Source of the DNA: Anaerolineales bacterium
Lineage (GTDB): Bacteria > Chloroflexota > Anaerolineae > Anaerolineales > UBA11579
Length of the DNA: 64,000 bases
NCBI GenBank assembly: GCA_019637805.1
Contig: JAHBVB010000002.1
Location: 389,981 to 453,980, forward strand
Reading direction: 5' to 3'
The notes under the pieces were generated by a model that saw only the letters and a list, made by a program, of their open reading frames with translations, ran no database searches and was not told where the DNA came from. A program made the position numbers and the translations under genes. Below, piece by piece: positions 56,444-64,000 of this stretch. Within the stretch, counting starts at the first letter, position 1. Every line of letters begins with the position of its first letter.

Positions 56444-58563
56444 ACCAGCCCCAGCACGATCCCGAAGATCATTCGCATCATATGCATGTCCATGATGCGC
56501 ATGCGCACGCGCATCATGGACACAGCCAGCAGGAACATCACGCCCAGGGGCAGGACCATACGAGCCACGATGAGACCCACCCTGGCCATGTAGATCACAG
56601 CGGGCACGAAGGGCTCTTCCGCCAACGTTTCTGGGTCTCTGCGCTTCTTTCTATTCCGGTATTGCTGTACAGCGAAATGCTGCAGCACTGGCTGGGCTTT
56701 TCGGCGCCAGGCTTCTCCGGAGACGAATGGGTCGCCCCCATCTTTTCAACCATTGTCTTTGTTTATGGCGGTTTGCCGTTCCTGCAAATGGCCGTGCCAG
56801 AGCTGCGCCAACGCCGCCCTGGCATGATGCTGCTGATCAGCCTGGCCATCAGCGTATCCTTCCTCTACAGCTCTGGCGCTTTCCTTTTTCAGCTGGGTGA
56901 GGGCTTTTATTGGGAGTTGGTCACGCTGATCGACATTATGCTGCTCGGCCATTGGCTGGAAATGCGCAGTGTGCGCCAGGCAACCGGCAGCCTGGACGAG
57001 ATCGCCAAACTGATGCCAGACCAGGCTGAGCGCATGGCCCCAGATGGCAGCCTGCAAACTGTGTCCGCCGCCGTTTTGCAGGCCGGTGATCTGGTGCTGG
57101 TGCGCCCCGGCGCGGGGATCCCCAGCGATGGCGAAGTGGTCGAAGGCATTTCTACGGTCAACGAGGCTTTGCTCACCGGCGAATCCACGCCGGTGAGCAA
57201 AGCTCCGGGTGACCGGGTTATCGCCGGCGCATTGAACGGCGATGGCAGCCTGCGGGTGCGCGTCACCGCTACGGGTGCAGGCACGGCCCTGGCCGGCATT
57301 ATGCGCCTGGTGCGCCAGGCACAGCAAAGCCGCTCGCGCACGCAGATCCTGGCAGACCGGGCCGCCGGCTGGCTCTTCTATATCGCGCTGGCCGCCGCGC
57401 TGCTGACCGGCCTGGCCTGGACATTGGCTCAGGGTTTTGACCTGGTCGTCTTGGAACGCGTCGTCACCGTTTTGGTGATTGCCTGCCCGCACGCGCTGGG
57501 CTTGGCGATTCCCCTGGTGGTTGCCACCAGCACCAGCTTGGCGGCGCGCCATGGTCTGCTGATCAAAGACAGGCTGGCTTTGGAAGAGGCGCGTGCAATC
57601 AACGTGGTCGCTTTTGACAAAACCGGCACACTCACCCTGGGCCAGATGGGGTTGGCGGGGATGCGCACTCTGCAGGGCTGGGATGAGGATACGGCTCTCG
57701 CTTTAGCCGCCGCCGTGGAGGGCGATTCCGAGCATCCCCTGGCTGCCGCTGTGCGCTCTGCCGCCGCCGAGCGCGGGCTTGCGCTGCCGGCTGTATCGGA
57801 CTTCGAAGCCATCAAAGGGCATGGCGTGCGCGCCCTGAGCGAAGGCCGGCAAGTCCATTTGGGCGGCCCGCGCCTGCTGCAGCACTTAGGGCTGCCAGTG
57901 CCGCCGGAGGCCGCAGAATTTGCTCAACAGGCCGGGCTCAAGGCTCAGACCGTGATTTATTTGGTGGTGGCTGGTGAGCTGGCGGCCGCCCTGAGCGTGG
58001 CCGATGTGGTGCGCCCGCAAAGCGCTGAGGTCATCCGGCGTTTGCACGCCTTGGGCGTGCAGGTGGCCATGATCACGGGAGACAGCCAGGCCGTGGCGGA
58101 TGCGGTAGGGGCTGAGCTGGGCATTGACCACATCTTTGCCGAAGTGTTGCCTGAGCATAAGGAGCAAAAGGTGGCCGAGCTGCAGGCTGACGGCCAACGT
58201 GTGGCCATGGTGGGGGATGGCGTCAATGATGCTCCGGCGCTGGCGCGCGCCAACGTGGGCATCGCCATCGGTTCGGGCACAGACGTCGCTGTGGAATCGG
58301 CCGGCATTATTCTGGTCAACAGCAACCCAGTGGACGTGCTCAAGATCTTTGAGTTGAGCCGGGCCACTTACCGCAAGATGATCGAAAACCTGGTCTGGGC
58401 CACCGGCTACAACTTGGTCGCCATCCCGCTGGCCGCCGGAGCCCTGGCCTGGGCCGGCATTCTGCTTTCCCCGGCCATGGGCGCTGTGCTGATGTCGATC
58501 AGCACGGTGGTCGTGGCCATCAATGCCCAATTGCTGCGCCGGGTGCGCCTGGGCGCGATCTAA
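56440..58563 (+). CDS. CPH-type heavy-metal P-type ATPase (CopB-like, P1B-3)
   Basis: A 707-residue ATPase. Residues 1-58 are very rich in histidine ([16 protein letters not shown]) and replace the usual HMA domain. The membrane ion site is [11 protein letters not shown] (CPH), typical of the CopB class that exports copper, possibly Cu(II). The phosphorylation motif DKTGTLT and [10 protein letters not shown] hinge are intact. It overlaps the cytochrome c gene (ATGA) and is followed 24 bases later by the CPC-type ATPase. Confidence 0.92.
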   Translation: MNQPQHDPEDHSHHMHVHDAHAHAHHGHSQQEHHAQGQDHTSHDETHPGHVDHSGHEGLFRQRFWVSALLSIPVLLYSEMLQHWLGFSAPGFSGDEWVAPIFSTIVFVYGGLPFLQMAVPELRQRRPGMMLLISLAISVSFLYSSGAFLFQLGEGFYWELVTLIDIMLLGHWLEMRSVRQATGSLDEIAKLMPDQAERMAPDGSLQTVSAAVLQAGDLVLVRPGAGIPSDGEVVEGISTVNEALLTGESTPVSKAPGDRVIAGALNGDGSLRVRVTATGAGTALAGIMRLVRQAQQSRSRTQILADRAAGWLFYIALAAALLTGLAWTLAQGFDLVVLERVVTVLVIACPHALGLAIPLVVATSTSLAARHGLLIKDRLALEEARAINVVAFDKTGTLTLGQMGLAGMRTLQGWDEDTALALAAAVEGDSEHPLAAAVRSAAAERGLALPAVSDFEAIKGHGVRALSEGRQVHLGGPRLLQHLGLPVPPEAAEFAQQAGLKAQTVIYLVVAGELAAALSVADVVRPQSAEVIRRLHALGVQVAMITGDSQAVADAVGAELGIDHIFAEVLPEHKEQKVAELQADGQRVAMVGDGVNDAPALARANVGIAIGSGTDVAVESAGIILVNSNPVDVLKIFELSRATYRKMIENLVWATGYNLVAIPLAAGALAWAGILLSPAMGAVLMSISTVVVAINAQLLRRVRLGAI

Positions 58564-58587
58564 CATCAATGAGAAGGACAGTTAGCC

Positions 58588-61002
58588 ATGGCTGACACCA
58601 AACAATACAGCTTGCCCATTACTGGGATGACCTGCGCCAACTGCGTTTCTACGGTGGAGCGCAACCTTAAGAAGCTGCCGGGCGTACAAAGCGCCCAGGT
58701 CAACCTCTCCTCAGAGCGCGCCGCAGTCGACTTTGACCCGGCCCAATCCAGCCTGCAAGACATGCTGGCCCGCCTGCGCCGCGCCGGTTACGACCTGGCC
58801 AGCGGCGAAGCCGACCTGCCGATCGCCGAACTGCACGACCCCAACGACGCTCTGCGGCTGGAGAAGCTGCTGGCCGATACGGACGGTGTGCTTGAAGCCC
58901 AGGTCAATCTCAGCAGCGGCCGGGCGCATGTGCGCTATGTGCCTACGATTGCCAGCTACGCTGAACTGCGCCGCGCTGCCCAGGCGGCCGGCTTCGAAGT
59001 GCTCGAGCAGGACGGCGAAGTGCAAGACGTGGAGCGGGCTGCCCGCCAGCGTGAAGCCCGCCACCAGGCGCACCTCATGTGGATCGGCGTGCTCTTCAGC
59101 GCCCCGCTTTTCATCCTCTCCATGTCGCGTGACTTTGGCCTGCTGCCCGCCAGCCTGGCGCATGCCCCCTGGATCGAATGGCTTTTCTTTGCCCTGGCCA
59201 CGCCGGTACAGTTCTATGTCGGCCTCAGTTATTACATCAATGGCTTCAAGGCCTTGCGCAATGGCGAAGCCAATATGGACGTGCTGGTGGCGATGGGTTC
59301 GTCCGCGGCCTATTTCTATTCTGTGGCGCTCTTGCTGGGCCTGCTGCCCGGCCATCATGGCTATTTTGAGACCTCGGCGCTGATCATCACATTGATCCGC
59401 GTTGGCAAATACCTGGAGATCGGCGCCAAAGGCCGTACGGGCGACTCGATCCGCAAGCTGATGGACCTGCGCCCGAAAATGGCGCGCGTCTTCCGTGACG
59501 GCCAGGAGCTGGAGATCCCCAGCGCCGATGTGCTGGTAGGGGACCGTGTGCTCGTCCGCCCGGGCGAAAAGTTCCCGGTGGATGGGGTGGTCACCGAAGG
59601 CCGCAGCGCCGCCGACGAATCGATGATCACCGGCGAGTCGATGCCGGTCAGCAAAGCCCCGGGTGACGCGGTGATCGGGGCCACGCTGAACAAGCAGGGC
59701 AGCCTCAGCTTTGAGGCCACCAAGGTCGGCAAAGCTACGGCGCTGGCGCAGATCGTGCGTTTGGTGGAGGATGCCCAGGCTAGCAAGCCGCCCATTCAAA
59801 AGCTGGGTGACCGCATTTCCGCTGTCTTTGTACCGGTTGTCATTTTGATCGCGCTAGTCACCTTTGTCGCCTGGTTCTTCCTGGCTCCGCAGGGGGAGGC
59901 CTGGACGCGGGCCATCATCAACGCCGCCGCGGTGCTGCTGATCGCCTGCCCCTGCGCCATGGGCCTGGCCACTCCCACAGCCGTGATGGTCGGCACCGGC
60001 CGCGGGGCGGAGATGGGCATCTTGATCAAGTCTGGCGAAGCGTTGGAGCGCGCCTCGGGCATCAGTATGGTGCTGCTGGACAAGACCGGCACGGTCACCC
60101 GCGGCCAGCCGGCCGTCACGGATCTCCTCACCGACGGCAGCCTGCCGGAGGACGAGATCCTGCGCCTGGCCGCCAGCGTGGAAGATGCCAGCGAGCATCC
60201 CTTGGGCGAGGCCATCGTGGCTGAAGCGGCTGCCCGCCAGATCGCCTTCACTCGCCCAGACGGGTTCCAGGCCGAGGAGGGCCGCGGCGTGTCCGCCGAG
60301 GTGGACGGCCGCCAGGTGCGCATCGGCTCCGCCCGTTGGATGGAGGAGCTTGGCTTGGATCTGGGCGACCTGGCTGCCGGCCTGCAGCGCCTGCAGACCG
60401 AGGCCAAGACCGGCGTGCTGATCGCCGTGGACGGCCAAGTGCGCGGGCTGTTCGGCATCGCCGATACGCTCAAGGACGACGCCCGCCAGGCCATTGAGGC
60501 CCTGCACCGCATGGGCCTCAAGGTGGGCCTGCTCAGCGGCGACAACCGAACCGTGGCCGAGGCCATCGGCCGCCAATTGGGCCTGGACACGGTAGTGGCC
60601 GAGGTGCTGCCCGACCAAAAGGTGGCCGAAGTGCGCCGCCTGCAGGAGCAGGGCGAAGTCGTCGCCATGGTCGGCGACGGGGTCAACGATGCCCCGGCTT
60701 TGGCGCAAGCCAACCTGGGCATCGCCATCGGCACCGGTACGGACGTGGCCATGGCCGCCGCGCCGGTGGTGCTGATCACCGGCGACCTGATGGGCGTGCC
60801 CCGCGCGATTGCCCTGGCCCGCGATACGCTGAAGGCCATCAAGCAAAACTTGTTCTGGGCCTTCATCTACAACATTCTGCTCATCCCCGCTGCGGCGATC
60901 GGCTTGCTCAGCCCCATCCTGGCGGCCGCCGCCATGGCGCTTAGCGATGTCTTTGTGATTGGCAACAGTCTGCGCTTGCGGGGCTGGAAGCCGGGCCATT
61001 AA
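58588..61002 (+). CDS. copA: Cu(I)-exporting P-type ATPase (CopA, P1B-1)
   Basis: An 804-residue ATPase. The first HMA domain (residues 1-68) has MTCANCV; the second (about 72-140) keeps the fold-like sequence but has lost its CxxC pair. The membrane site is [13 protein letters not shown] (CPC), with DKTGTVTRG and [14 protein letters not shown] in the cytoplasmic domains. It expels Cu(I) from the cytoplasm and is regulated with csoR. GAAGGA precedes the ATG. Confidence 0.95.
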   Translation: MADTKQYSLPITGMTCANCVSTVERNLKKLPGVQSAQVNLSSERAAVDFDPAQSSLQDMLARLRRAGYDLASGEADLPIAELHDPNDALRLEKLLADTDGVLEAQVNLSSGRAHVRYVPTIASYAELRRAAQAAGFEVLEQDGEVQDVERAARQREARHQAHLMWIGVLFSAPLFILSMSRDFGLLPASLAHAPWIEWLFFALATPVQFYVGLSYYINGFKALRNGEANMDVLVAMGSSAAYFYSVALLLGLLPGHHGYFETSALIITLIRVGKYLEIGAKGRTGDSIRKLMDLRPKMARVFRDGQELEIPSADVLVGDRVLVRPGEKFPVDGVVTEGRSAADESMITGESMPVSKAPGDAVIGATLNKQGSLSFEATKVGKATALAQIVRLVEDAQASKPPIQKLGDRISAVFVPVVILIALVTFVAWFFLAPQGEAWTRAIINAAAVLLIACPCAMGLATPTAVMVGTGRGAEMGILIKSGEALERASGISMVLLDKTGTVTRGQPAVTDLLTDGSLPEDEILRLAASVEDASEHPLGEAIVAEAAARQIAFTRPDGFQAEEGRGVSAEVDGRQVRIGSARWMEELGLDLGDLAAGLQRLQTEAKTGVLIAVDGQVRGLFGIADTLKDDARQAIEALHRMGLKVGLLSGDNRTVAEAIGRQLGLDTVVAEVLPDQKVAEVRRLQEQGEVVAMVGDGVNDAPALAQANLGIAIGTGTDVAMAAAPVVLITGDLMGVPRAIALARDTLKAIKQNLFWAFIYNILLIPAAAIGLLSPILAAAAMALSDVFVIGNSLRLRGWKPGH

Positions 61003-61036
61003 GCAGGCTATTAAGTCAGGCTGCGTCCTGCCACGG

Positions 61037-61042
61037 TAGAAT
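61037..61042 (+). promoter_or_regulatory. -10 box upstream of the L,D-transpeptidase gene
   Basis: TAGAAT ends 10 bases before the ATG at 61053; the leader would be about 4 bases, with no ribosome binding site. Confidence 0.45.
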
Positions 61043-61052
61043 TGGGTTTGCT

Positions 61053-62138
61053 ATGCGACAAACTTCGTCCTTTTCCCGCAGAGATTTCCTTAGATTGAGC
61101 GGCTTGGGTTTGGGCGCCTTTGCTCTGCCTCAGTCATTGACCACCGGCATTTGGCGTCCGTTCGAGAACGAATTCCCTACCGCAACCCGCCTGGGCCGTG
61201 CCGTGGAAGACTTCGGCCGCCCGGTGAATGTGCGCGCCGCCCCCAACTCTGACGCAGCCCTGGTGGGCGAGATCACCGGCGACGACATTGTCGAATGGCT
61301 GCGCGAAGTAGTGGGCTACACGCCGTACCGCAACCAGCGCTGGGTTGAGACGCCGCAAGGGTACATCTGGTCGCCGCTGCTGCAACCTGTGCGCAACCTG
61401 CCCAACACCCCGCTAAGCAGTCTCTCCGTAGGTGATTCTCCAGGCCTGTGGATGGAAGTCACGGTTCCCTACGTCAATGCCCAGTTGATCAACTCGCCCC
61501 CCCGCGGTTTCCGGGTCTCCTTCTTGGTCGAAAATCGCCTGCCGGTGCGCTTCTATTATGGCCAGGTGCTTTGGGTGGACGATATCCGCACCAATGACAA
61601 TGGCGTGGTGGAATACCGCGTCGGTGAGTTGCACGGCCATCGCGGTGACGTGTTCTGGGCCGCTGCCGAAGCCTTCAAGCCCATCTATCCTGAAGACGTC
61701 ACGCCCATCTCCCCGAACGCTGAGAACAAACGCATTGATATCAACTTGGCCCGCCAAACGCTTTCGTGCTTCGAAGATGAACGCGAGGTCTTCTTCTGCC
61801 GCGTGTCCACAGGCGATTATGGCGAAGGCCGCGCCACTCCGGTGGGCGAGTATTTGCAAGTCTTCATGAAGTACCTCTCCACCCATATGGAGGGGGGCAG
61901 CACCGGCGCGGGCTACGACCTGGGCGGTATTGGCTGGGCGACTTTCATTGCCACGGGCGGCATCGCCATCCATTCCACCTATTGGCACAACAACTTTGGC
62001 GAACGCACCTCGGCCGGGTGCGTCAATGTCACGCAGGAAGACGCCAAGCACATCTACCGCTGGACCTCGCCCGAAGTGCCGTACTATCCCGGCAAAACTG
62101 AACTGGCCGGCACGCGCGTGCGCGTGATCGAAGGCTAA
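61053..62138 (+). CDS. Exported L,D-transpeptidase (YkuD domain) with Tat-type signal
   Basis: A 361-residue protein. SRRDFLRLSGLG at the N-terminus is a twin-arginine signal. An SH3-like segment follows (about residues 55-112), and the C-terminal YkuD domain (about 226-345) has His307 (IAIHSTYW) and catalytic Cys323 in SAGCVNV. It would cross-link peptidoglycan through L,D bonds. The gene overlaps no neighbour but is followed 4 bases later by ccdA. Confidence 0.9.
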   Translation: MRQTSSFSRRDFLRLSGLGLGAFALPQSLTTGIWRPFENEFPTATRLGRAVEDFGRPVNVRAAPNSDAALVGEITGDDIVEWLREVVGYTPYRNQRWVETPQGYIWSPLLQPVRNLPNTPLSSLSVGDSPGLWMEVTVPYVNAQLINSPPRGFRVSFLVENRLPVRFYYGQVLWVDDIRTNDNGVVEYRVGELHGHRGDVFWAAAEAFKPIYPEDVTPISPNAENKRIDINLARQTLSCFEDEREVFFCRVSTGDYGEGRATPVGEYLQVFMKYLSTHMEGGSTGAGYDLGGIGWATFIATGGIAIHSTYWHNNFGERTSAGCVNVTQEDAKHIYRWTSPEVPYYPGKTELAGTRVRVIEG

Positions 62139-62141
62139 CGC

Positions 62142-63044
62142 ATGCTGACTGCCCCCAGCTTCGGCTTGTCCTTTCTGGCCGGACTGGCTTCTTTTCTCTC
62201 CCCTTGCGTCTTCGCCCTGGTGCCGGCTTACATCAGCTACCTGGGCGGGCGCACTTCAGCGGTCGGTGACCAACAACCGGCCACCCGCCAGGCGCTCTCG
62301 CATGGTCTGGCTTTCGTGCTTGGCTTCAGCCTGGTCTTCATCTTGCTCGGTCTAGTATCTTCCGCCCTGGGCGCCTTGTTAGCCAGCTTGCAAGGCACCA
62401 TCGCCAAGATCGGCGGCCTGCTTGCCATCGTGCTGGGTTTGCAGCTGGCCGGCATCATCCACATCCCTTTTTTGGCTTACGACCTGCGTCCGCAGAACAA
62501 ACTGCAGCAGGAGCGCAGCTACCTCTCCTCTGCCATGATGGGGATTTTCTTCTCTGCAGGCTGGACGCCCTGCATCGGCCCGGCGCTCGGCGTGATCCTC
62601 ACGCTGGCTGCCAATGGCGGCTCGCCCGTGCAGGGCGCCTTGCTGCTGGCGGCCTACTCTGCTGGTCTGGCCATCCCGTTCTTGCTGGCCGCCGGCCAGA
62701 TCGGCTGGGTCACCTATTTGCTGCGCCGTTTCCCTCGGCTGGGGCAGGGTGTTCAGCGCGCAATGGGCCTGGTGCTGGCCTTTGTCGGCGTGCTGCTCTT
62801 CAGCGGCCGCTTGGCTACGCTGGGGACCCTGGGCTCCTTCTTCGATATTCTGGATGAGGGCCGTGTAGGGCTGTGGCTGCTGATCGCCATCGGCCTGGCG
62901 CTGCTCCTCGGACTTGTGCCGGGTTGGTGGGCCCGCCGCCAGGGCAAGCCGTTTGTGGAGTATTGGTTCCTGGGCGCCGGCCTCAGCCTGCTGATTTTTG
63001 CCGCGCTCTATTTTTCCGGGGCCTTGTCCTTCCTCACGCTTTGA
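62142..63044 (+). CDS. ccdA: Cytochrome c biogenesis transmembrane protein CcdA
   Basis: A 300-residue thiol-disulfide transporter of the CcdA/DsbD family with about seven helices. The two redox cysteines are in LSPCVFALVPAY and GWTPCIGPAL. It moves electrons from cytoplasmic thioredoxin to extracellular partners for cytochrome c maturation. The TlpA-like gene starts two bases later, its likely partner. Confidence 0.92.
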   Translation: MLTAPSFGLSFLAGLASFLSPCVFALVPAYISYLGGRTSAVGDQQPATRQALSHGLAFVLGFSLVFILLGLVSSALGALLASLQGTIAKIGGLLAIVLGLQLAGIIHIPFLAYDLRPQNKLQQERSYLSSAMMGIFFSAGWTPCIGPALGVILTLAANGGSPVQGALLLAAYSAGLAIPFLLAAGQIGWVTYLLRRFPRLGQGVQRAMGLVLAFVGVLLFSGRLATLGTLGSFFDILDEGRVGLWLLIAIGLALLLGLVPGWWARRQGKPFVEYWFLGAGLSLLIFAALYFSGALSFLTL

Positions 63045-63046
63045 CC

Positions 63047-63541
63047 ATGAAGTTGCGGTGGCTGGGTTTGCTGTTGATCTGGGCTGTAGCCGCTTGCCAG
63101 CCGCCGGCTTTCAACCGGCCCTCGCCTGAGGTCGGGGCGCTGGCCCCGGACTTCGCCCTGCAGAACTTGCTGGGTGAAACTGTCCGCCTCGGCCAACTAC
63201 GCGGCCAGGTGGTGCTGATCAACTTCTGGGCCACTTGGTGCGGCCCCTGCCGATTGGAGATGCCCGCCATCCAGGCGCGCTATAATCACGGCGGGTTCAG
63301 CGTGCTGGCTGTGGACTTTGCCGAGCCGGCCCCGCAAGTGCAATCCTTCGCCGATGAATTGGGGCTCACCTTCCCCATTCTGCTGGACCCGGATGGTGCT
63401 GTGCAGGAGCTATATCGGGTGCGCGGCTACCCCACCAGCTTTTTTGTGGACCCCCAGGGCGTCATCCGCTTCTTTCACATCGGTGAGATGAGCGAAGCGA
63501 TACTGGATCATTATCTTGCCGAATTGGGAGTGCTGCCTTGA
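63047..63541 (+). CDS. TlpA-family thiol-disulfide lipoprotein
   Basis: A 164-residue exported redoxin. The lipobox AVAAC (Cys17) anchors it; FWATWCGPCRLEMP is the redox motif and YRVRGYPTSFFVDPQG holds the cis-proline. It probably takes electrons from CcdA and reduces apocytochrome c or other extracellular disulfides (ResA/CcmG role). A longer frame starting at 62873 only covers ccdA. Confidence 0.92.
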   Translation: MKLRWLGLLLIWAVAACQPPAFNRPSPEVGALAPDFALQNLLGETVRLGQLRGQVVLINFWATWCGPCRLEMPAIQARYNHGGFSVLAVDFAEPAPQVQSFADELGLTFPILLDPDGAVQELYRVRGYPTSFFVDPQGVIRFFHIGEMSEAILDHYLAELGVLP

Positions 63542-64000
63542 TCACTGTGACCCTTTACACCAAAGACAACTGTTCACTGTGTGAAACGGCCAAGCAGGAT
63601 TTGCTGGCCCTGCAGGCCAAGATTCCGCATAATTTGGCCCTGGTCGATATTGAACAAGACCCTGAGCTGAAAGCGGCCTTTGGTACGCGTGTGCCCGTGG
63701 TACAGGCCGGTCCGTATACGGTTGAGGCGCCGTTTGACCGCCGCAAGCTGGAAGCTACGCTGGCGGCCGCCAACGACCGCCAGGAACAGATGGCCGGCGA
63801 TCCCAAGTTTGAAGCCCGCAAGGCGCGCGGCGGCCAGATCAGCGGCAGCGACCGTTTCACCGCTTGGCTCGGCCGCAGTTATATGCTTTTGCTCAACCTG
63901 CTCTTATTCCTGTACGTTGGCCTGCCTTTCCTGGCCCCGACACTGATGAATGCCGGCTACCCGCAACTGGCCCGGCCGATTTATGGCATGTATGGCGCAC
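63538..64000 (+). CDS. Glutaredoxin-like domain fused to DUF2085-like membrane domain, cut by window end
   Basis: The frame opens with TTG at 63538 (TTGA overlap with the TlpA stop codon) and runs off the window. Residues 1-80 are a glutaredoxin/DUF836-type domain with TLYTKDNCSLCETAKQDL (CxxC) and VPVVQ cis-proline. After a charged linker a helix follows (about 117-133), then RPIYGMYGA, which resembles the start of DUF2085 proteins. The fusion would join a cytoplasmic thiol donor to a membrane protein, next to ccdA; the rest lies beyond the window. Confidence 0.75.
   Translation, partial: MITVTLYTKDNCSLCETAKQDLLALQAKIPHNLALVDIEQDPELKAAFGTRVPVVQAGPYTVEAPFDRRKLEATLAAANDRQEQMAGDPKFEARKARGGQISGSDRFTAWLGRSYMLLLNLLLFLYVGLPFLAPTLMNAGYPQLARPIYGMYGA

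Noticed and set aside
1-64000. tRNA or rRNA genes
   Set aside because: Looked for T-loop/anticodon-stem patterns and conserved rRNA segments in the gaps between genes; none was convincing. A tRNAscan-SE and Rfam run would be decisive.

Overview
The window is a dense, GC-rich bacterial chromosome segment with many ATGA, TAATG and TTGA stop/start overlaps. The gene content fits a monoderm, high-GC lineage such as Chloroflexi (Anaerolineae-like): F420 cofactor genes, a Tad pilus locus with no secretin gene, a K+-independent membrane pyrophosphatase, a xanthine-dehydrogenase-type operon and DUF1385, DUF4230 and DUF503 proteins. This placement is inferred from gene content; no phylogeny could be run. 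No rRNA, tRNA, CRISPR array, prophage or insertion sequence was seen.

Layout. 1-5.3 kb (minus): a cut-off nuclease-like lipoprotein, a DinB protein, and the glycine cleavage operon gcvH-gcvPA-gcvPB behind a tandem glycine riboswitch with its own terminator. 5.3-16 kb: fmt, an aquaporin gene with an apparent frameshift, a histidine phosphatase, panE, small conserved proteins, a LipM-like octanoyltransferase that could lipoylate GcvH, and a minus-strand run of esterase, M20 peptidase, DUF1385 and phosphodiester glycosidase genes. 16-21 kb: F420 genes npdG-cofE-two PPOX proteins-nitroreductase, then cofD and cofC. 21-28 kb: a molybdenum hydroxylase operon (FAD/2Fe-2S fusion, a small membrane protein, the molybdopterin subunit), a hydrolase and a mocA-like gene. 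27.7-35.8 kb: thpR, rsfS, ndk, a large TPR protein and a heterodimeric ABC exporter.

35.9-43 kb: hppA with a strong promoter and a hairpin in its leader; two tandem copies of an inverted-repeat element next to a GIY-YIG nuclease gene; rpoD behind a structured leader; a membrane protein and a methyltransferase. 43-51 kb: a NarL-type response regulator and cytoplasmic histidine kinase, then a Tad locus (Flp pilin, cpaB, cpaE, cpaF, tadB, tadC). 51-54.8 kb: comF, hpf, folE, a second pilin, and the convergent operon of a FolM/PTR1-like reductase, folB and folK. 54.9-64 kb: a copper and thiol-redox block: thioredoxin-like lipoprotein, csoR with a palindromic operator, copZ, a cytochrome c, CPH-type and CPC-type copper ATPases, an L,D-transpeptidase, ccdA, a TlpA-like protein and a glutaredoxin-DUF2085 fusion cut by the window end.

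Two window-wide patterns stand out. Many genes have a TANNNT-type -10 hexamer ending only 6-7 bases before the start codon and no Shine-Dalgarno sequence, as expected for leaderless mRNAs. Short inverted-repeat elements beginning TGTCAT recur in gaps between genes.
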